A DNA stretch of 64,000 nucleotides from Nageia nagi (GCA_050084985.1 JBITNC010000001.1:61132001-61196000), one strand, 5' to 3'. Shown: positions 10,097-23,548, numbered from the stretch's first letter. Notes: generated by a model from the letters alone, not told the origin. Made by a program: numbers and translations.

Positions 10097-11062
10097 AGAT
10101 GCCAAATTAGATTCAATAAAAATAAGATAAGAAATCCTAATCACCATGAAAAGTATTAATTTCTATGATGCATGATATAAAGGCCCCAAAAAAAACCCAT
10201 GATAATTACAACTTGCTTACCATTCACCATAATGAAAAGTTGATATTATGGATCTAAGGTGGGTGGGAATAAGGCAAAAACATTTGTTAAATCCTCATTT
10301 CCATTATCTCATGTATGGGGAGCAATATCTATAGAGAGTAGTAAGAAAAAACTAAAATTCATAATACCTTTAATAACATAAAAATATTGGTGAAATTATT
10401 TTTGGAAAATGTAACTAAGTTAAAGAAATTCTTATCATACCTAAGGAACTAATGAATATAAAGGGCATATAAGAAAACATAGTTATCCATAAAATGCATA
10501 TCATCATAGTAAGGAATGAATAAGGAAAATCATTAAAAAAAGTTGAAAGGAAGAAGAAGTCATCAAAATAATCATTAAAATGAAGATGATAATTACGATG
10601 GGTAGTTGTCACAAGAGGCATCTAAAGAAAATATGAGGAGAAGTATCAATTCAATTGGAGGGAATCAAGAGAGGAAAAGATTTAGATCAATAAAAATTGA
10701 TATAGAGGAATCTAAATTATTGGGACATGAATACACCAAGATTAGATTATAACTAATTGGTTTGAGTTCATATAATAAGCAACTAATTAGACTATGTAGA
10801 ATAGGAGTAGAGTAGGAGCAGTAGGGACTATGAACATAATGGAGGTTATGTTGATACCTTTCCAATCTATTCTTAGTGGTATGTTGTTACTTTATAAAAA
10901 GCTAAAGGATATTTTTTTGACCCTAAAGAGAGCCAAGAAAAGAATGCCTCTCCCCAATTTTGCTATGATTTACCAAAACTCATGGTGATACCCTTGCTAA
11001 AATAATATCAATTTATCCAAATTAAGTCTTAAGGATAAGCCTTCATATTAATTTGGGAAGGA
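10097..11062 (+). other. Interior of Z1, right part
   Basis: Colinear with 33294-34134 in Z2 (for example GATGATAATTACGATGGG near 10583 and its match near 33783). It is purine-rich, contains GGAGGGAATCAAGAGAGG and ends in the polypurine stretch at 11052-11062. No long frame and no pol motif; the short open frames on either strand are not conserved with Z2. Confidence 0.6.
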
Positions 11063-11365
11063 TGTTAGTACCAAAATAATTCTTTAGTGACTTAAAAGAC
11101 TTTGAAAACCTAATTACCTATCAAATGAATGAATTTAAAACACAATGATTGATGATCAAACTTAACAATTTGATTACCAAACTAAGTAGTTTGGAAGAAG
11201 TCAAGTTAGCTAATCAAGATTAAGAAATTCATTATTAATTGGTATGAACATAATAAATTGTTACAACTCGTTTGAAGAGATATCAAGAGATATAAAAGTC
11301 ATTCAAGGGGAGATAAAGAAGCATCATTTAGGGAATAAGTAGGACTATAAAAAATATAATATAAG
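11063..11365 (+). repeat. Right LTR of Z1, first half
   Basis: Begins TGTTAGTACCAAAATAATTC and breaks off at 11365, where element X starts. The sequence resumes at 29932. The last five bases, ATAAG (11361-11365), are the target duplication of X. Confidence 0.85.
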
Positions 11366-12203
11366 TGTAGACACCTAAAATGAACCCTCTTTTGATAAAT
11401 TAAAGAAGGGTATAAACATTTAAGCAAATAATAAAGTCTGCTAAAAACCTGATAGTCATTGGCAACCTAGTACAATCATTGATGATCTGATCCAATCATT
11501 AGCATCTGATACCAAATTGTAAATGATACTACAAATATAAAAATCAAAAAAAAAATGGAAAAATTAGGGCACCAAAGGAAGCAAACCATTAGATTAAAGA
11601 TGATTCATCCTTTATCCTCCCCCTTCCTTACATGAATAGAGCCTGTTATAAGGTTGGATAAGCTTTTTTATCCAACCTTACCTTGAAAATAGTAACCTTA
11701 GCCACTTAAAAAATCTATAAATTAAACCTTCCACCAAAGAGAAAAAAGAGAGAAGATTGAATGCAACCTTATGCTATTAGACTACATCTAGAATTTTAAG
11801 TATATTGCATTTACTATTTTTAATTACATCCATGTTCATTTATGTTTATTTGCTTTGATTTTATAGCATGAGTAGGTATGTTTTAATGTGTGGTTTATTT
11901 ATGTATGTGCAATATTTACAAGAAAATAATTTATTTGAATAAAGAAGAGCCAAGGAGCCAATAAGAAAGAAGAAATCATCATTATTCTCTTTCTTCTATA
12001 GGTTTCATAAACATCACTTGGAGCTTGTAGATAATGGCAAAGAAGGAATCCAAGAGACCCATATCGTCTATTGTATTTAAGCCCTCCATGCAAGCCAATA
12101 TATGTAAACAAAATTGAGTTTTATTGCAAAGATAAATAAATAATTTTATTGGTTGTAATATCTCTTATTTTGCATGCTTGCAGAATTATTTTTTGGGTAA
12201 ACA
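11366..12203 (+). repeat. 5' LTR of X
   Basis: Starts TGTAGACACCTAAAA and ends GGGTAAACA. Pairs with 29087-29926. A likely TATA box, TCTATAAATTAAACC, lies near 11713-11727 and is preserved in the other LTR (near 29437). Confidence 0.92.
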
Positions 12204-12225
12204 TTTTGGTGCTAGAAGGAGGGCC
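12204..12225 (+). promoter_or_regulatory. Primer-binding site of X
   Basis: TTTTGGTGCTAGAAGGAGGG directly follows the CA end of the LTR, where the tRNA primer anneals. The tRNA species was not determined; it is not the initiator-Met type seen in the other elements. Confidence 0.6.
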
Positions 12226-14535
12226 CTCACATGCAGGCTGCATCAAAAATGAAGCACATGGGGTGTTTCCTATTTTTTATGGTTCATTTTTGTTTACTAT
12301 GTTTTTTGATAATGTTATTAAATTTATGCTATTTTCTATTTCATGTCTTCTATTTTTGTTTGTGTGATTGTTGGTGACTAATACTAGAATGCTAATGATT
12401 GTACTAGAACATCAATGACTGTACTAGAACACCAACAATTCTAAGTAAAAGTATGAAAATTATAGCAACTAAATATAGAGGGTATATGTTTCAACTTTTA
12501 CCAATACTAAAAGCATAATTTAGGCCCTAAAATGGAAAAATGGAAATGAACCCCTTTTCTATAATTTCTTTGCCTAGATTGCATGTAGGAAGGGTAGATG
12601 TATGTTTATAGAATATGCATTATTTTTGCTCTATTTAAATAACTTGTAAAAATGTTATATATCTTTTTTGGTTTTGGGAACAACAAACAAAATCATCTAA
12701 TACTTCCCATTACACCCACCTATGTTCTTCCTTTGCATCAAAAGGCAATCTTAGGTGATCAAAATGGATGTAATAGGAAAGGAGTAAATGAACCTTTTTT
12801 CTTTCTTTTTCTCACTTTTTATAATTAAAATACATAATGAACTTTAATTAAAATACTTATGTACTCAAAAGGAGGAATTAACTATTGCTAAAAATGGATT
12901 GAATATAAGGTTAAGTCACTAGGGTTAAGGTAGATTCAGATGCATTAAATTGGTTAATTTACTAGGTGGGTATTTCTCTTTCACATTAATACTCTTTAGT
13001 GGTCCACCTCATCATTCCAAAAGGAGGTTGAAGGATAGTAATTTAAATAGGATTTAAAGAACCTCATATAAGAAAATTTACTTCACATTAAAACTTTTCT
13101 TATCTGCCTTACCACTCCAAAAGGAGGTTGAAGGATTATAACTTGAAGAAGAGTTAAAGAACTTCATTTAAGGTAATTTACATTAACTTAAATAACTTCT
13201 TACATGTCTCATTTTACGTCTCTTAAAGGAGGTAAAAGGTATATGTGATTGATAAGAAGTGGTAAATGAACTTCACCTAATTACTTTTACACTTAGAAGG
13301 AGTAAATGAATCTCATAAATTCTCATTTAAATAATTACACTAAAAGTGGTAATGAATCTCATGGGTTAGATTAAGACTAATTGATTAAAACACTACTTTT
13401 TCATATTAAATAAAACATAATCAAAAGACATGTATATTGGGTTGGGGTGTAGTTATTATAAGTTCTTTTATTTTTTTATATATATGCATAATACCTTTTA
13501 AAAATAAACATCAATGAGTTAGAGGTGATGACCAACCATTGATTCTATATTTCTTACATACTCATCGACTATACCATAAGCCGTAGAGCCAAACCTGGAG
13601 ATGAATATCGGATTCTAGGGTAAAAGTTATCACTTTCTACTAGCAGACTATAAATAAGAATACTATGCTTGGATTCCACTATCAAGATAGTCTTCAATGA
13701 CATTCTCCAAGCCCCATTGTACTAAGGGTACCACATTAAGTACCAAGTCAATACTTCTCCATAGATTATATATAGGATTCCAACCTACCCTTGTTTAAAC
13801 ACATGATTAGAAGAAAAAATAAATAAAATAAAACTAGGAAAATTAATAAGAATAAAATTAATGATTCACATCAGTCATTAAAGAAAAATTAATTCAATTT
13901 ATTAATTAAATTAGATAAGATAATCACACCAAAAAGGTGAGTTTATAAATAGGCTATTTTTACATTCATTTATTTTCTCTATAATATAAAATTAAAAATA
14001 AAAATATAATTGCTATGAATGATGTATGTTCTCTTTTACTTATTATTTAGCAAAAAACAAAAACAAAATTGAAAAGTGCAAGGTATTAAAAAATAAAAGA
14101 GAATGGTTATTGCTCATTCTCAAATGGCTTGCCAACAACAAGAGCCCTATGACAAAACCTACCAAAAGAGACAACTAGTCATAGCTATCATAGATCTAGT
14201 GAGAAATATTAAGGAGAGGAACTCCTCAAGAAATAGAGGATACCTTAAATGAAGTAAGAAAAAATTTAACATAGTTAAGGATTTCTCATTCTTCTCATGC
14301 TCATAGTCTTCTGTTAGATTTAACTTATCTAGTAGAAGAAACACGAATAGGTAATGAGGAAAAAGTTAGTTTAAGGACTACTAGTCCATCATGAATGCAT
14401 TCAGCTTATGCTATTTTACAAAAAGGTCCTTTTAAATAGAAGTATGATTAGGTTACATGTTATCTAGTAGCTAGATGTCTTATCCAATCCTATATAAGAT
14501 GAGATGATTATATCCCTTCCACCATCTCTAGAAGC
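12226..14535 (+). other. Untranslated leader of X with short and ~100-bp repeats
   Basis: No convincing frame. At 12370-12440 a short motif (ACTAGAAxxxxAATGATTGT-like) repeats about three times. At 12990-13330 a ~100-bp unit recurs: CCAAAAGGAGGTTGAAGGAT at about 13016 and 13117, and a weaker copy, TTAAAGGAGGTAAAAGG, at about 13222. The long leader fits Tat/Ogre-type elements, which often have extended 5' regions. Confidence 0.5.
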
Positions 14536-16447
14536 ATGAATGAATTCAATGATTTAATTTTGATACATATAGCTACTCTTGCACTTGATTCAAGAAGCCA
14601 TGCTAGGGTGTATAATGATGCTTATCATATTTTGAAAACTAATACACCTACCCCTTGGACTAGTTATGCTTATTCTATTATGAGTTATGTGGATCTTAGT
14701 ACTACTTATACTACCCCAAGGACTAGTCATAGGATTCCCATACAAGGACATAGGAGAAATCTTGATCCTTTAAGGTATAAGGTAGAAGAGATACCATCAT
14801 ATGTGTTTAATCAAATTAAAATTAGGAACAACATTAGAATAACTAACAAATTATTCTATATAATCTAGATCCATAGAAATTGAATCAACCTAGAAGATTA
14901 GGACAAAATCCATGTTTGTAAACATAGCCTATGTTTCATGAATATCAAAGTAAAACACCCCTAGGGAAACCTAACAAACAATAGGTTCAAACTCAAATTC
15001 AGAATATACCTAATAAAAAAATAGTAGATAATAGGAAGTTGCCATCTAGAACAAGATCCTTATCTCTCCAAGGTCATAAAAATTATAAAAATCAAAACCT
15101 TTATTTACCTAGAAAAAGGGAGGTATTACATGAGAGACAACAACCTCCAAGATCCCCTTTACCTTGGTCTAGACATGAAGTTCAAAAACATCATGCTCGT
15201 ATACCTTTATATCAATAGGGACAATAAGAGTTACCTCCATATCAACCTCCTATGTCTACTTCACCATATAATAAAAATTATTATGATGTTCAAACACCTT
15301 CTAAAAGAAGTTACCAATCATTCCCAACAAACAAAAAAAGGGAAGGTAATAGGGATAATAAAAATCATATTATTCCTACATAATAAACCAATGAATTTGA
15401 TGAGAGATTAATAGAGATTGAAAGTATGTTACACAACAAAATAAGCATAAAATATCCTATGAAATAATTTGTAATGAGTCCATGCACCCAAGTGTTCTAA
15501 GATAAATATCCCTTTTAAATTTAAAATTCTAAAAATTGAATCTTTCAAAAGAAAGGAAGATCCTAATGAACATCTAATGCATTTTAAATATTCAAGTTAT
15601 GTAATTTCCAATAATGATGCTTTGATGTTATGTATCTTTCCTATGATCCTTGCTAGAAAAGTGATGGATTGGTATAATAACTTAACTGAACATAACATCA
15701 CAACATATGCACAATTGGATAATTTATTCTTAGAATGCTTTAAGATAAATATTAAATATAAAAATTCCATAACTGATCTCACAAGGTTACAATAGTTCCA
15801 AGATGAGATACCTACAAACTTTATTTTGAGATGGAGGGTGATTTTGAAAAGTATGCCTTATACTCTACCACAAGAAGAACTAGTGAAAATATTTAGTCAA
15901 ATTTATCTAAGACCCATCACTAGTATGTTATTGATTCAACAACATAAGATATTTAAGGAAGCAATTTCTTAAGCTTTTGTAATTGAAAAGGTTAAAAGCT
16001 AGGATGGAAAACTAAAGGGTAAAAAGAAAGAGCCTTATGTTTGAAATAGAAATAAGGTAGAATAATCAACAAAACTAATGCTTCCTAATAATTTTTTTTA
16101 TCTTAAAGATGAAGAACCAAATCATATACAAAATACACATTCTCTACAAAATGAAGAAAGAAAACTTAGGCCATCCCTTACAAAATTTGCTCCTTTGATC
16201 GAATCTTTTTATGATATTTTGAAAACTTAATGGACCATCAAATGAATATAGTACCTAAAATATGATCTAAAAGACCAAACATAAGAGATAGAAAATGGTA
16301 TAATGAGAATGATTATTTCCATTATCATCATTAAAAGGATCATACTACAAATAAGTGTACAACATTACAACACAAGGTTCAAGATTTGATTGATCAAGGA
16401 CCCAAAGATCCTAACAAGGATAACATGATATTCCTAACAATCAAATA
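14536..16447 (+). pseudogene. X: gag polyprotein (decayed)
   Basis: An opening frame at 14536-14868 starts MNEFNDLILIHIATLALDS. Further on, 15577-15795 contains FPMILARKVMDWYNNLTEHN and YAQLDNLFLECFKINIKYK, the retrotransposon gag core typical of Tat elements (F..SL.G.A..W...L..GSI..W..L...F...F). The C-terminal part near 16310-16400 reads FHYHH..DHTTNKCTTLQHKVQDLIDQGP, equivalent to the zinc-knuckle-plus-helix end of this gag type, but with damaged Cys/His ligands. Gag forms the particle in which the RNA is reverse transcribed. Many stops and frame changes. Confidence 0.75.
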
Positions 16448-16699
16448 AATGATTATAATATACAACCAAATATACCTAGGCCTCAACCTCCTAATGTTTT
16501 AGTAAAGGATATTTACAACACCAATTAAAAAATTCACAAGTAAAATGTCCTTGTTTGAGTTACTACAACAATCCAAGAATCACAAAGAAGCTATGAACTA
16601 GTTGTTGTAAATAATTGAGTTGGATATCAATGATCTTGAAAGCTTTGTTTCTTTCATGGGAAATATTAATACAATCCAAAAACCCACTATTGACTTTCA

Positions 16700-17225
16700 T
16701 GATCATGAAGTTAGGCAATCAAATCATTCATAAGATCAAGATCCTCCATTACATATTATAGCTAGGATATATGGAAGGACTTTTAAAAGGATACTAATAG
16801 ATGAAGGTATTGTAATAAATATCATTTTTACAATGGACTATAAAAACTTGAGTCTCTCATTTTCACACATATGTGCACCTTGTTTAAAATTAAGAGCTTT
16901 CAATGATGCTAGTGCTCAACAATGGGATCTATCTCATTGCCTATCACTATGGTATCTAAAATAGTACAAACATTATTGCAAGTTATTGAAGGAGATATAA
17001 CACAATACAACTTACTCTTAACAAGATCATGGATTAGAGACATGCAATGTATCCCATAAACATATCATAATTGCTTAAATTACATTCATGATGGGGTGGT
17101 ACATTGTGTACTTGGAGATGAAAATCCATACTCCCATTGCAATTATACACATCTTTTAGGAGAAACTACTTTGCCTTCTAATCATTATTTTACATTGCCT
17201 ATAGTTTTTGAAATGTGTTAATAAT
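16700..17225 (+). pseudogene. X: aspartic protease region (decayed)
   Basis: RIYGRTFKRILIDEG followed by INIIF (about 16765-16830) corresponds to the active-site loop, with the catalytic triad reading D-E-G instead of the usual D-x-G-S arrangement. Further along, YNLLLTRSWIRDM is seen near 17010-17050, the same signature as in element A. It is followed by a segment that reads HDGVVHCVLGDENPYSHCN across frames. The sequence 17226-18423 is the linker to RT and holds only fragmentary frames. Confidence 0.7.
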
Positions 17226-18423
17226 AGATATTGATAAAAAATATTCTTCTATAAATTATTTAAAATGGAATAATCCTATTGATATTTAAATACCTCATAT
17301 ACCAAAATTAATGAGGATTCATTACTAAAAATAAAACACATAATCCTAGAAAAGCAAACATGGGAATAGAGCACAAAAGCTAGATGAAGTAAACAAAGCT
17401 TCATCATTAAAAGCATCTTATCCCATAAATGTATTAGATAATGTATAGTACAATAAAATATAAATCATATTATATTTATCATGTGAGTATAATATTAATT
17501 GATTATGGAATAGGAGAGTTTGCCATTGACGATGTTATTTTTAATATTCCAACAACTCAAGAAATAAGAAGACCTAAAGAGTCTCCTAGTGTGGTAGGGA
17601 AATTAATACCATTGGCATAGTTACCTAATAAAAAAAAAATTTATATCATGGTCCAATAGAGCCACCTATCCTCCTTTTACCTAGGTCTAACTAAGGTATT
17701 TTTTGTGATTCATTAGAATACTTATCACTGGATGTAATATCATTCGTCCAAAGATACATTGATAGGTGTTGATGGAAAGGAAAAGGTCTAGGATGATACA
17801 AATAAAGAATTAGGTACACCATTGATACTCATTATTAGCTACCCAATGATAAGAAATGATTAGGTTATAAGAGTAAAAATCAAGGAGTATCCAATTTCAA
17901 TATAACAAGTTAGAATCAGATCCCACAACTTATGAAAATTTATTTGAAGCATCTAAATGGGTGAAAAATCAAGATGATATAGAGTATAAAATGCTATCCT
18001 TAGGAGGGTTATTTTTTTATATGATAATTAATATGGTATAAATCATAAAAATATGTGATAATCTAATGCCTAAAATGAAATTTGATTGGTCTAAAAGTGA
18101 CAAGTTCGATGAGTTTGAAATAATAGGTTCAAAACATTCAAGTAGCTCTTAGTCATACTTTTTGGTAGATGAATAAACTACAGATTTTACATTGATTCTT
18201 GAATAACCTACAATCTAGGATTTCAAAGACATAGACACAATCTTACAAACTTGAATATTAATACTACTTTGGAAGATCAATATGAAGCTAAGGATGAAGA
18301 ATATAATGAAAATGATACTAACCAGATTCCAATACCCAACCAATTGGAGGAGAGATCTCACATGTTAATTAAAGAAACCATTGAAATTGATTTAAGTAAT
18401 GAACTTGATAGCCATAAAATAAT

Positions 18424-19330
18424 TTAATTAAGAAAAACCCTTACTAAAAATGAAAGAAAAGAGTTCATTACAATACTTAATAAAAAACAAAAAATATTTG
18501 CTTTATCATATGCTGATATGCTTGGACTTGATCCTATTTTAGTAGTGCATAATCTTGGTATAAATGAAGGTGTAAAACTTGTTAAACAAAAGCTACAAAA
18601 AATGCATCCTACAATTGCCATGATGGTAAAAGAAGAGTTCCAAAAGTTTATGGAAGATAAGTTTATTCATCCAATTGATTATTCTGATTTATTTCTAATA
18701 TGGTACTAGTTAAGAAATCCACTAGGAAGATTTGAATATTCATATATTTTAGAGATTTAAACAAAGCATGCCCTAAGGACAACTCCACCCTACCAAACTA
18801 GATAGTTTGGTTGATTCTACCATAAGAAATGAAATGTTGTCACTCATGGATGGTTTTTAGGATACAACCAAATTAAAGTAGCATCAAAAGACCAACATAA
18901 AATCATATTCACAACACCATGGGAATATTCTACTACAAAGTAATTCCTTTTGGATTAAAAAATGTTGGAGCTACCTATGAAGGAGCCATGACATACATAG
19001 TAGAGGATTATGTAGATAATGTAATAAATAAATCAAAAACATGGGAAGATCATCCTAAAGTGCTGATCAAAATATTTGATTGGTTACTAGAACATAAGAT
19101 TTGATTGAACCCAAAGAAATATGTTTTTGAGGTAACATTTGGGAAGTTACTAGGTTTCATTATTTCTAGGTAAGGAATTGAAATAGACCCTAACAAAATA
19201 AAAGCAATAACAAATATGTCACCTCCCTTAAATATAAAATAATTACAAAGTTTACAAGGTAAGTTATAGGATATAAGACATTTCATTTCTCATTTGTCAT
19301 ATAAATGTAAACCTTTCAACAAAATTTTGA
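18424..19330 (+). pseudogene. X: reverse transcriptase (decayed)
   Basis: Starts with a frame at 18518 containing MLGLDPILVVHNLGI, KLVKQKLQKMHP and FIHPIDYSD, which is the N-terminal finger region of Tat-type RT. It continues at 18919 with YYKVIPFGLKNVGATYEGAM (the PFGL..A.xTxQ block) and VEDYVDNVINKSK. Here the catalytic motif reads YVDN, so the second catalytic Asp is replaced. The thumb region SPPLNIK..QSLQGKL lies near 19215-19265. Several stops make it inactive. Confidence 0.85.
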
Positions 19331-19860
19331 TGAAGGGTATTACCTTTCACTAGGGAAATGAACAACAAGAAGTGTTTGACAAAATAAAATACTATCTTCT
19401 TTCACCACCCATTCTAGTACCAAATAAGAATGGAGAACCATTCCTATTGTATATATCTACCATAGAAATAACCATAGGAACTATACTTGTCCAAAAGAAT
19501 GAAAATAGTAAAGAATAAGCAATATATTATCTTAGTTGAACTTTAGTTGGCTATGAGATTAAATACATGTATTTAGAAAAATTATGTTTATATAAGTATT
19601 CACAACCAAAATATTAAGACATTACATGCTAAACCATACCACATATGTAATTGCTAAAGTAAACCCTTTGAAATATATGATGAATAAAACTTATCAAAAT
19701 GCAAGAACATCTAAATGAATTCTACATTTAATTGAATTTGATTTACTCTTCATAAGTTAGAAATCAATCAAAGGATAAGTTATAGCAGATTATCTCATTG
19801 AAGCATCATTATCTACTGATAATCCACTCATTATAGAATTACTAGATGAATATGTATTCT
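19331..19860 (+). pseudogene. X: RNase H, first domain (decayed)
   Basis: In order: NEQQEVFDKIKYYLLSPPILV (near 19360-19420), PFLLYISTIEITIGTILVQKNEN and AIYYLS-TLVGYE. These are the RNase H and tether blocks following Ty3 RT. After that the frame is heavily broken. Confidence 0.75.
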
Positions 19861-19879
19861 AATTATATGAAATGGAAAT

Positions 19880-20300
19880 TCCCATAAAATTTAAATGAGA
19901 TTGGGATATGATAATATATTTTGATGGATCAATATGTGAGCAAAGTAGGGTGTGGGTTTTGTATTCATTACACCCTAAGGGGTTCCCATACCCTATTCAT
20001 TTAAACTTAACTTTCCTTATACAATAACAATTTTGAGTATGTAGCCTTAATATTAGCTATTAAAACTACTATAAAATTAAATTTGAGAAAAGTTAAATTC
20101 ATTGGTGATTCATTGTTAATCATAAACCAAGTTAAAGAAATCTTCTAGTGTAAGGAACCTTTGCTACAAAAATATAAGAGATTAGTAAATAATCTCTTAT
20201 AATACTTTGAAAAATATAATTTAGCAACACCATAATCAACTAATAGGTTTACTAATGCTATGGATTCCATTAGATATTTGATGCCTATAAACCCTAATAA
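19880..20300 (+). pseudogene. X: second (archaeal-type) RNase H
   Basis: WDMIIYFDGS (about 19900-19930) opens the domain. Across frames one then reads LHPKGFPYPIHLNLTF, a decayed NNxEYxALIL counterpart around 20030-20060, and IHW-FIVN and QKY-RLVNN counterparts up to about 20290. This second RNase H between RNase H and integrase is diagnostic of the Tat lineage and matches the one in element A. Confidence 0.75.
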
Positions 20301-20305
20301 AAAAA

Positions 20306-21663
20306 ATGATACCTATTAGGATTGTTCAAATTAATCAATCCTCAATTGAATCAAATGAAGTTGAACATGTAGTCCTAGATATTGCAATGGAAGATAAAAA
20401 TTTATGGCATACACAATTGTTCAAATTCTTAAGAGATGAGGTATTACCTAAAGACTTAACAAAATCATCTAGGAAAGCATTCAAAATAAAAACTTTTCAC
20501 CTTTGCATGATAGGAGTTGTCCTATACTGTAGGAGTTTTGATGGAATATTATTTAGATGTTTTGAATGGGCTGATTCATAAATTGCTATTTCATGCATGC
20601 ATGATGGAATTTGTAGAGGACATTTTAGTGGCTCTATAATTACAAAATGATTAATGCATATGGTAAATTATTGTCCTACTATGGAACATGATTATATGGA
20701 ATATGTTAGAAATTATGTTAAATATAAATAACATGCAAATCTATTTAATCAACTTCACATACATTACAACCCATGCAATCATTGTGGCCATTTTTCAGAT
20801 GGGCACTACATTTAATAGGTCAAATCTCTCCTATTTCCTTAGGAGGTCAAAAAGTTTATAATAATTGCTACAAAATATTTTACAAAATAGGTAGAATCCA
20901 TCTATCCAATTTCAACAAAGGGACCAAAGATAGCATAATTCATACAAAACCACATCATATATTATTTTGGAATCTTGATTCAAATTATCACTGACAATGG
21001 TAAAAACTTCAAAAATAAAGAAGTTCAAGCTTTATGTAAAGGATATCATATCTGATTAAGCTTTTCAACCCCTTACTATCCTTAAGGAAATGGTCAAGTT
21101 GAAGCTACAACAAAACCATTCATAGTATTTTATTAAAAATTATTAATATTCCCATCAAGATTGGCATGCAAGAATTACACATGCATTATGGGCTTATTGA
21201 ACTAGTATTTGAACCCCTATTGGGGAAACCCTATTTTCCTTAATTTATGGGATAGAAGCAGTATTACCCTTAGAAATAGAAATTTCCTCTTTTTGAATTA
21301 CCTTACAAGATTATATCATAGATGAAGTGATTCGTTAAATAAGATTAGATAAATTGCTACTTCTAGATGAAAGAAGATTCAATATGTTAGAGAATTTATG
21401 TACTTATCAAAATCATATTAAAAAAGCTTTTAATAAAAAGTTCAAAATTCATGAATTTAATATAAGAGATTTGGTTTTAAAAGAAAACCAAAAAACTTCT
21501 CGAATAGAATGACAACTTCATGACAAGTTTACTCCTAACTAGTTAGGTCCCTACATGATTAAACAAAAATTTGGATTTAGAGCCTATAATTTAATTGATA
21601 TGGAAGGTAATGAAGAGCATGAACCTCTAAACATCACACACCTTCATCCTTTCTACAGTTAAT
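20306..21663 (+). pseudogene. X: integrase (decayed)
   Basis: The frame at 20306-20581 leads into HDGICRGHFSG, CPTMEHDYMEYVRNYV and HANLFNQ, the HHCC-type zinc finger with damaged cysteines. Next come WPFFRWALHLIGQISP (from 20773), ITDNGKNFKNKEVQALC (the second catalytic Asp, near 20985-21035) and GNGQVEATTKPF (the catalytic Glu, near 21090-21130). The C-terminal end at 21560-21663 reads FGFRAYNLIDMEGNEEHEPL and closes LHPFYS then stop. Frame changes are frequent, but all landmarks are in order. Confidence 0.85.
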
Positions 21664-21773
21664 AAACTTTTTTAATTGAAAATTGTATATATTGTAAATA
21701 AGTCTTTTAGTTTAAAAATAACATGAGTGCTTTTCTTGAGACTTATACATATTTAATGTATTTGAAGAAGAAA

Positions 21774-23270
21774 ATGACATCCAAAAAGAGAAAAAGTGTC
21801 CACCTAATTTCTAATCAAAGAGGCATTCAATAAATATCTTGGTATCAAAAATCAAGATACTTGGGAGATAGGGCTATAACATAATTATCCTTACATACTT
21901 CTCCTAGATATAGGAATTTCCTCCATCTACATGTTGATTTACAAAGAGCCCTATTCTTAAACTTATTACCAAAAATATATCAAGGATGGGAGATCAGTGT
22001 TCGAGGAGATAAATTGGAAATCTATGTAGATAACACGATGTATGACTTAAGTCATGCATATTATTTCACCCAAGTCTACATGATAAATTTATTATGTTGA
22101 TATTTTTGGCCTACACCAACCCCTAGCATCATAATTGATTATTTATTCAACAATTGGATCCAAAATAGAGTAATTAATACTTGGCTAAATGAGAATTTTC
22201 TATTTATATGGGTAGACCAAATGATAAAAGACTTATGTCATCATAAAATAGTTTATGATTTTTACATAGTGTTTATCCATAATCCTCAGTGATAAATTAT
22301 ATGTGTGTAAAAAAATGATTGATGATTCTCCTGAATTACATCAAGGTTCCCCAATCTTCCTCCACAACAATAAAATAAGAGCTTTAATGCCAAGAAGACT
22401 AGAAGATAATGAAAAAATAGAATTACAATTTAATCCAATAAGTCATTATTTTGTTGAGAGATATGCAAAAGATCACTACATGCAAGCATTGAGAAAATGT
22501 CCTTACGCTAAGATCACCTATTTCTTCTCTTTACCAAAAATAAATTCAAGAAGTTATAGCCATGAATTTTTATAATTAGTGAGGAACTAATGCATGGGAT
22601 TTAAAATCAATAACCTTAAGGAAACTATTGAGTTAGAAGCAAAGGACATGTGGATGGAAATTGACTCCCTAACAAATTGGATCCATCTATTTTTCTTCTA
22701 TTGGCCTTATGGGAGACCAAAATATTTGTTAAATTATGTTGATCATGACTCTTTGATGTTATGGGAGATCACTCTCCATAACTAAGGTTATTAATCACTT
22801 GGTATTGGACTATAATACCCATTCAATTTTGCATAATGAAATCATATATGATTATAGTTCATTATTCAATCAAAATTATTATGTAAATAATACAACCAAT
22901 GTAAAACCAAGGTTTCAAAATACCTTTGAATGCTTTAATAAAATAAGAAATGAGGTCATGATTAAACTTGCAAAAAATGAGTATGTCTAGTATATCATAA
23001 AGAGGGTGACCCCCTTCACATCATTAATTCCCCTTTAATCTCTATAATTCTTAAGGAATTCTATCCCACCTTCTACTTATTGAGAATGATGAGCCCTTGT
23101 CATCATCATCCAAGCCAAAACATGTCATTAAGAAGTTCAAGTGTCATCCACCATTATTACCACTTATTTTGTATCCTATCTATTATCAACCATCCATTCT
23201 AGGGCTAGGACTTGCTCTTTTTTGGTTTAACCTCCATACTTTTACTTCTTGGATTATAAAGGTTGGCTAA
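21774..23270 (+). pseudogene. X: sense accessory ORF 1, unrecognised product (decayed)
   Basis: Begins with an ATG 113 bp after the pol stop and a basic start, MTSKKRKSVHLISNQRG. The same frame continues with four stop codons to about 22292 (PRYRNFLHLHVDLQRALFLN, VRGDKLEIYVDN). It then shifts to the frame of 22303-22785 (DSPELHQGSPIFLHNNKIRA and WIHLFFFYWPYGRPKY) and to another at 22799-22990. A possible tail, SSSSKPKHVIKKFKCHPP, is near 23100-23150. Total about 450 codons. The consistent non-repetitive composition across frame breaks suggests a real ancestral protein. I recognise no domain. The Lys/Arg-rich start could be a nuclear localisation signal (inference). Confidence 0.5.
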
Positions 23271-23548
23271 ACAAGGGAACCATTATCATTGGGGAGTTGC
23301 AAAAAGTTTTTTATCCTTAAAAATAAAAAATATAATCACTAAAAACATATGTAAATAATTCAAAAAATTGTTAAAATTTTCTTGTATGAATAAATGTGTG
23401 TGTACATATTTTTTTTCCTTAAAATATTCTTAAAAAAAATTAAAAATATTTGCATATGACATTGCAGGTGGTTGGTTTGCATATAGCTAGCATCATGATT
23501 CATATGCATTGCATTAGTCCTCATAATATACATTAAGAGAGGTCTTCA

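Noticed and set aside
13560-13800. GC-richer patch in the X leader suspected of being a tRNA or small RNA
   Set aside because: No cloverleaf, no box A/B pair and no terminator run could be made out.
15130-15411. 93-residue plus-strand frame in X
   Set aside because: Lies in the gag region but out of the frame carrying gag motifs; composition is Leu/Ile/His low-complexity and it looks like a shadow.
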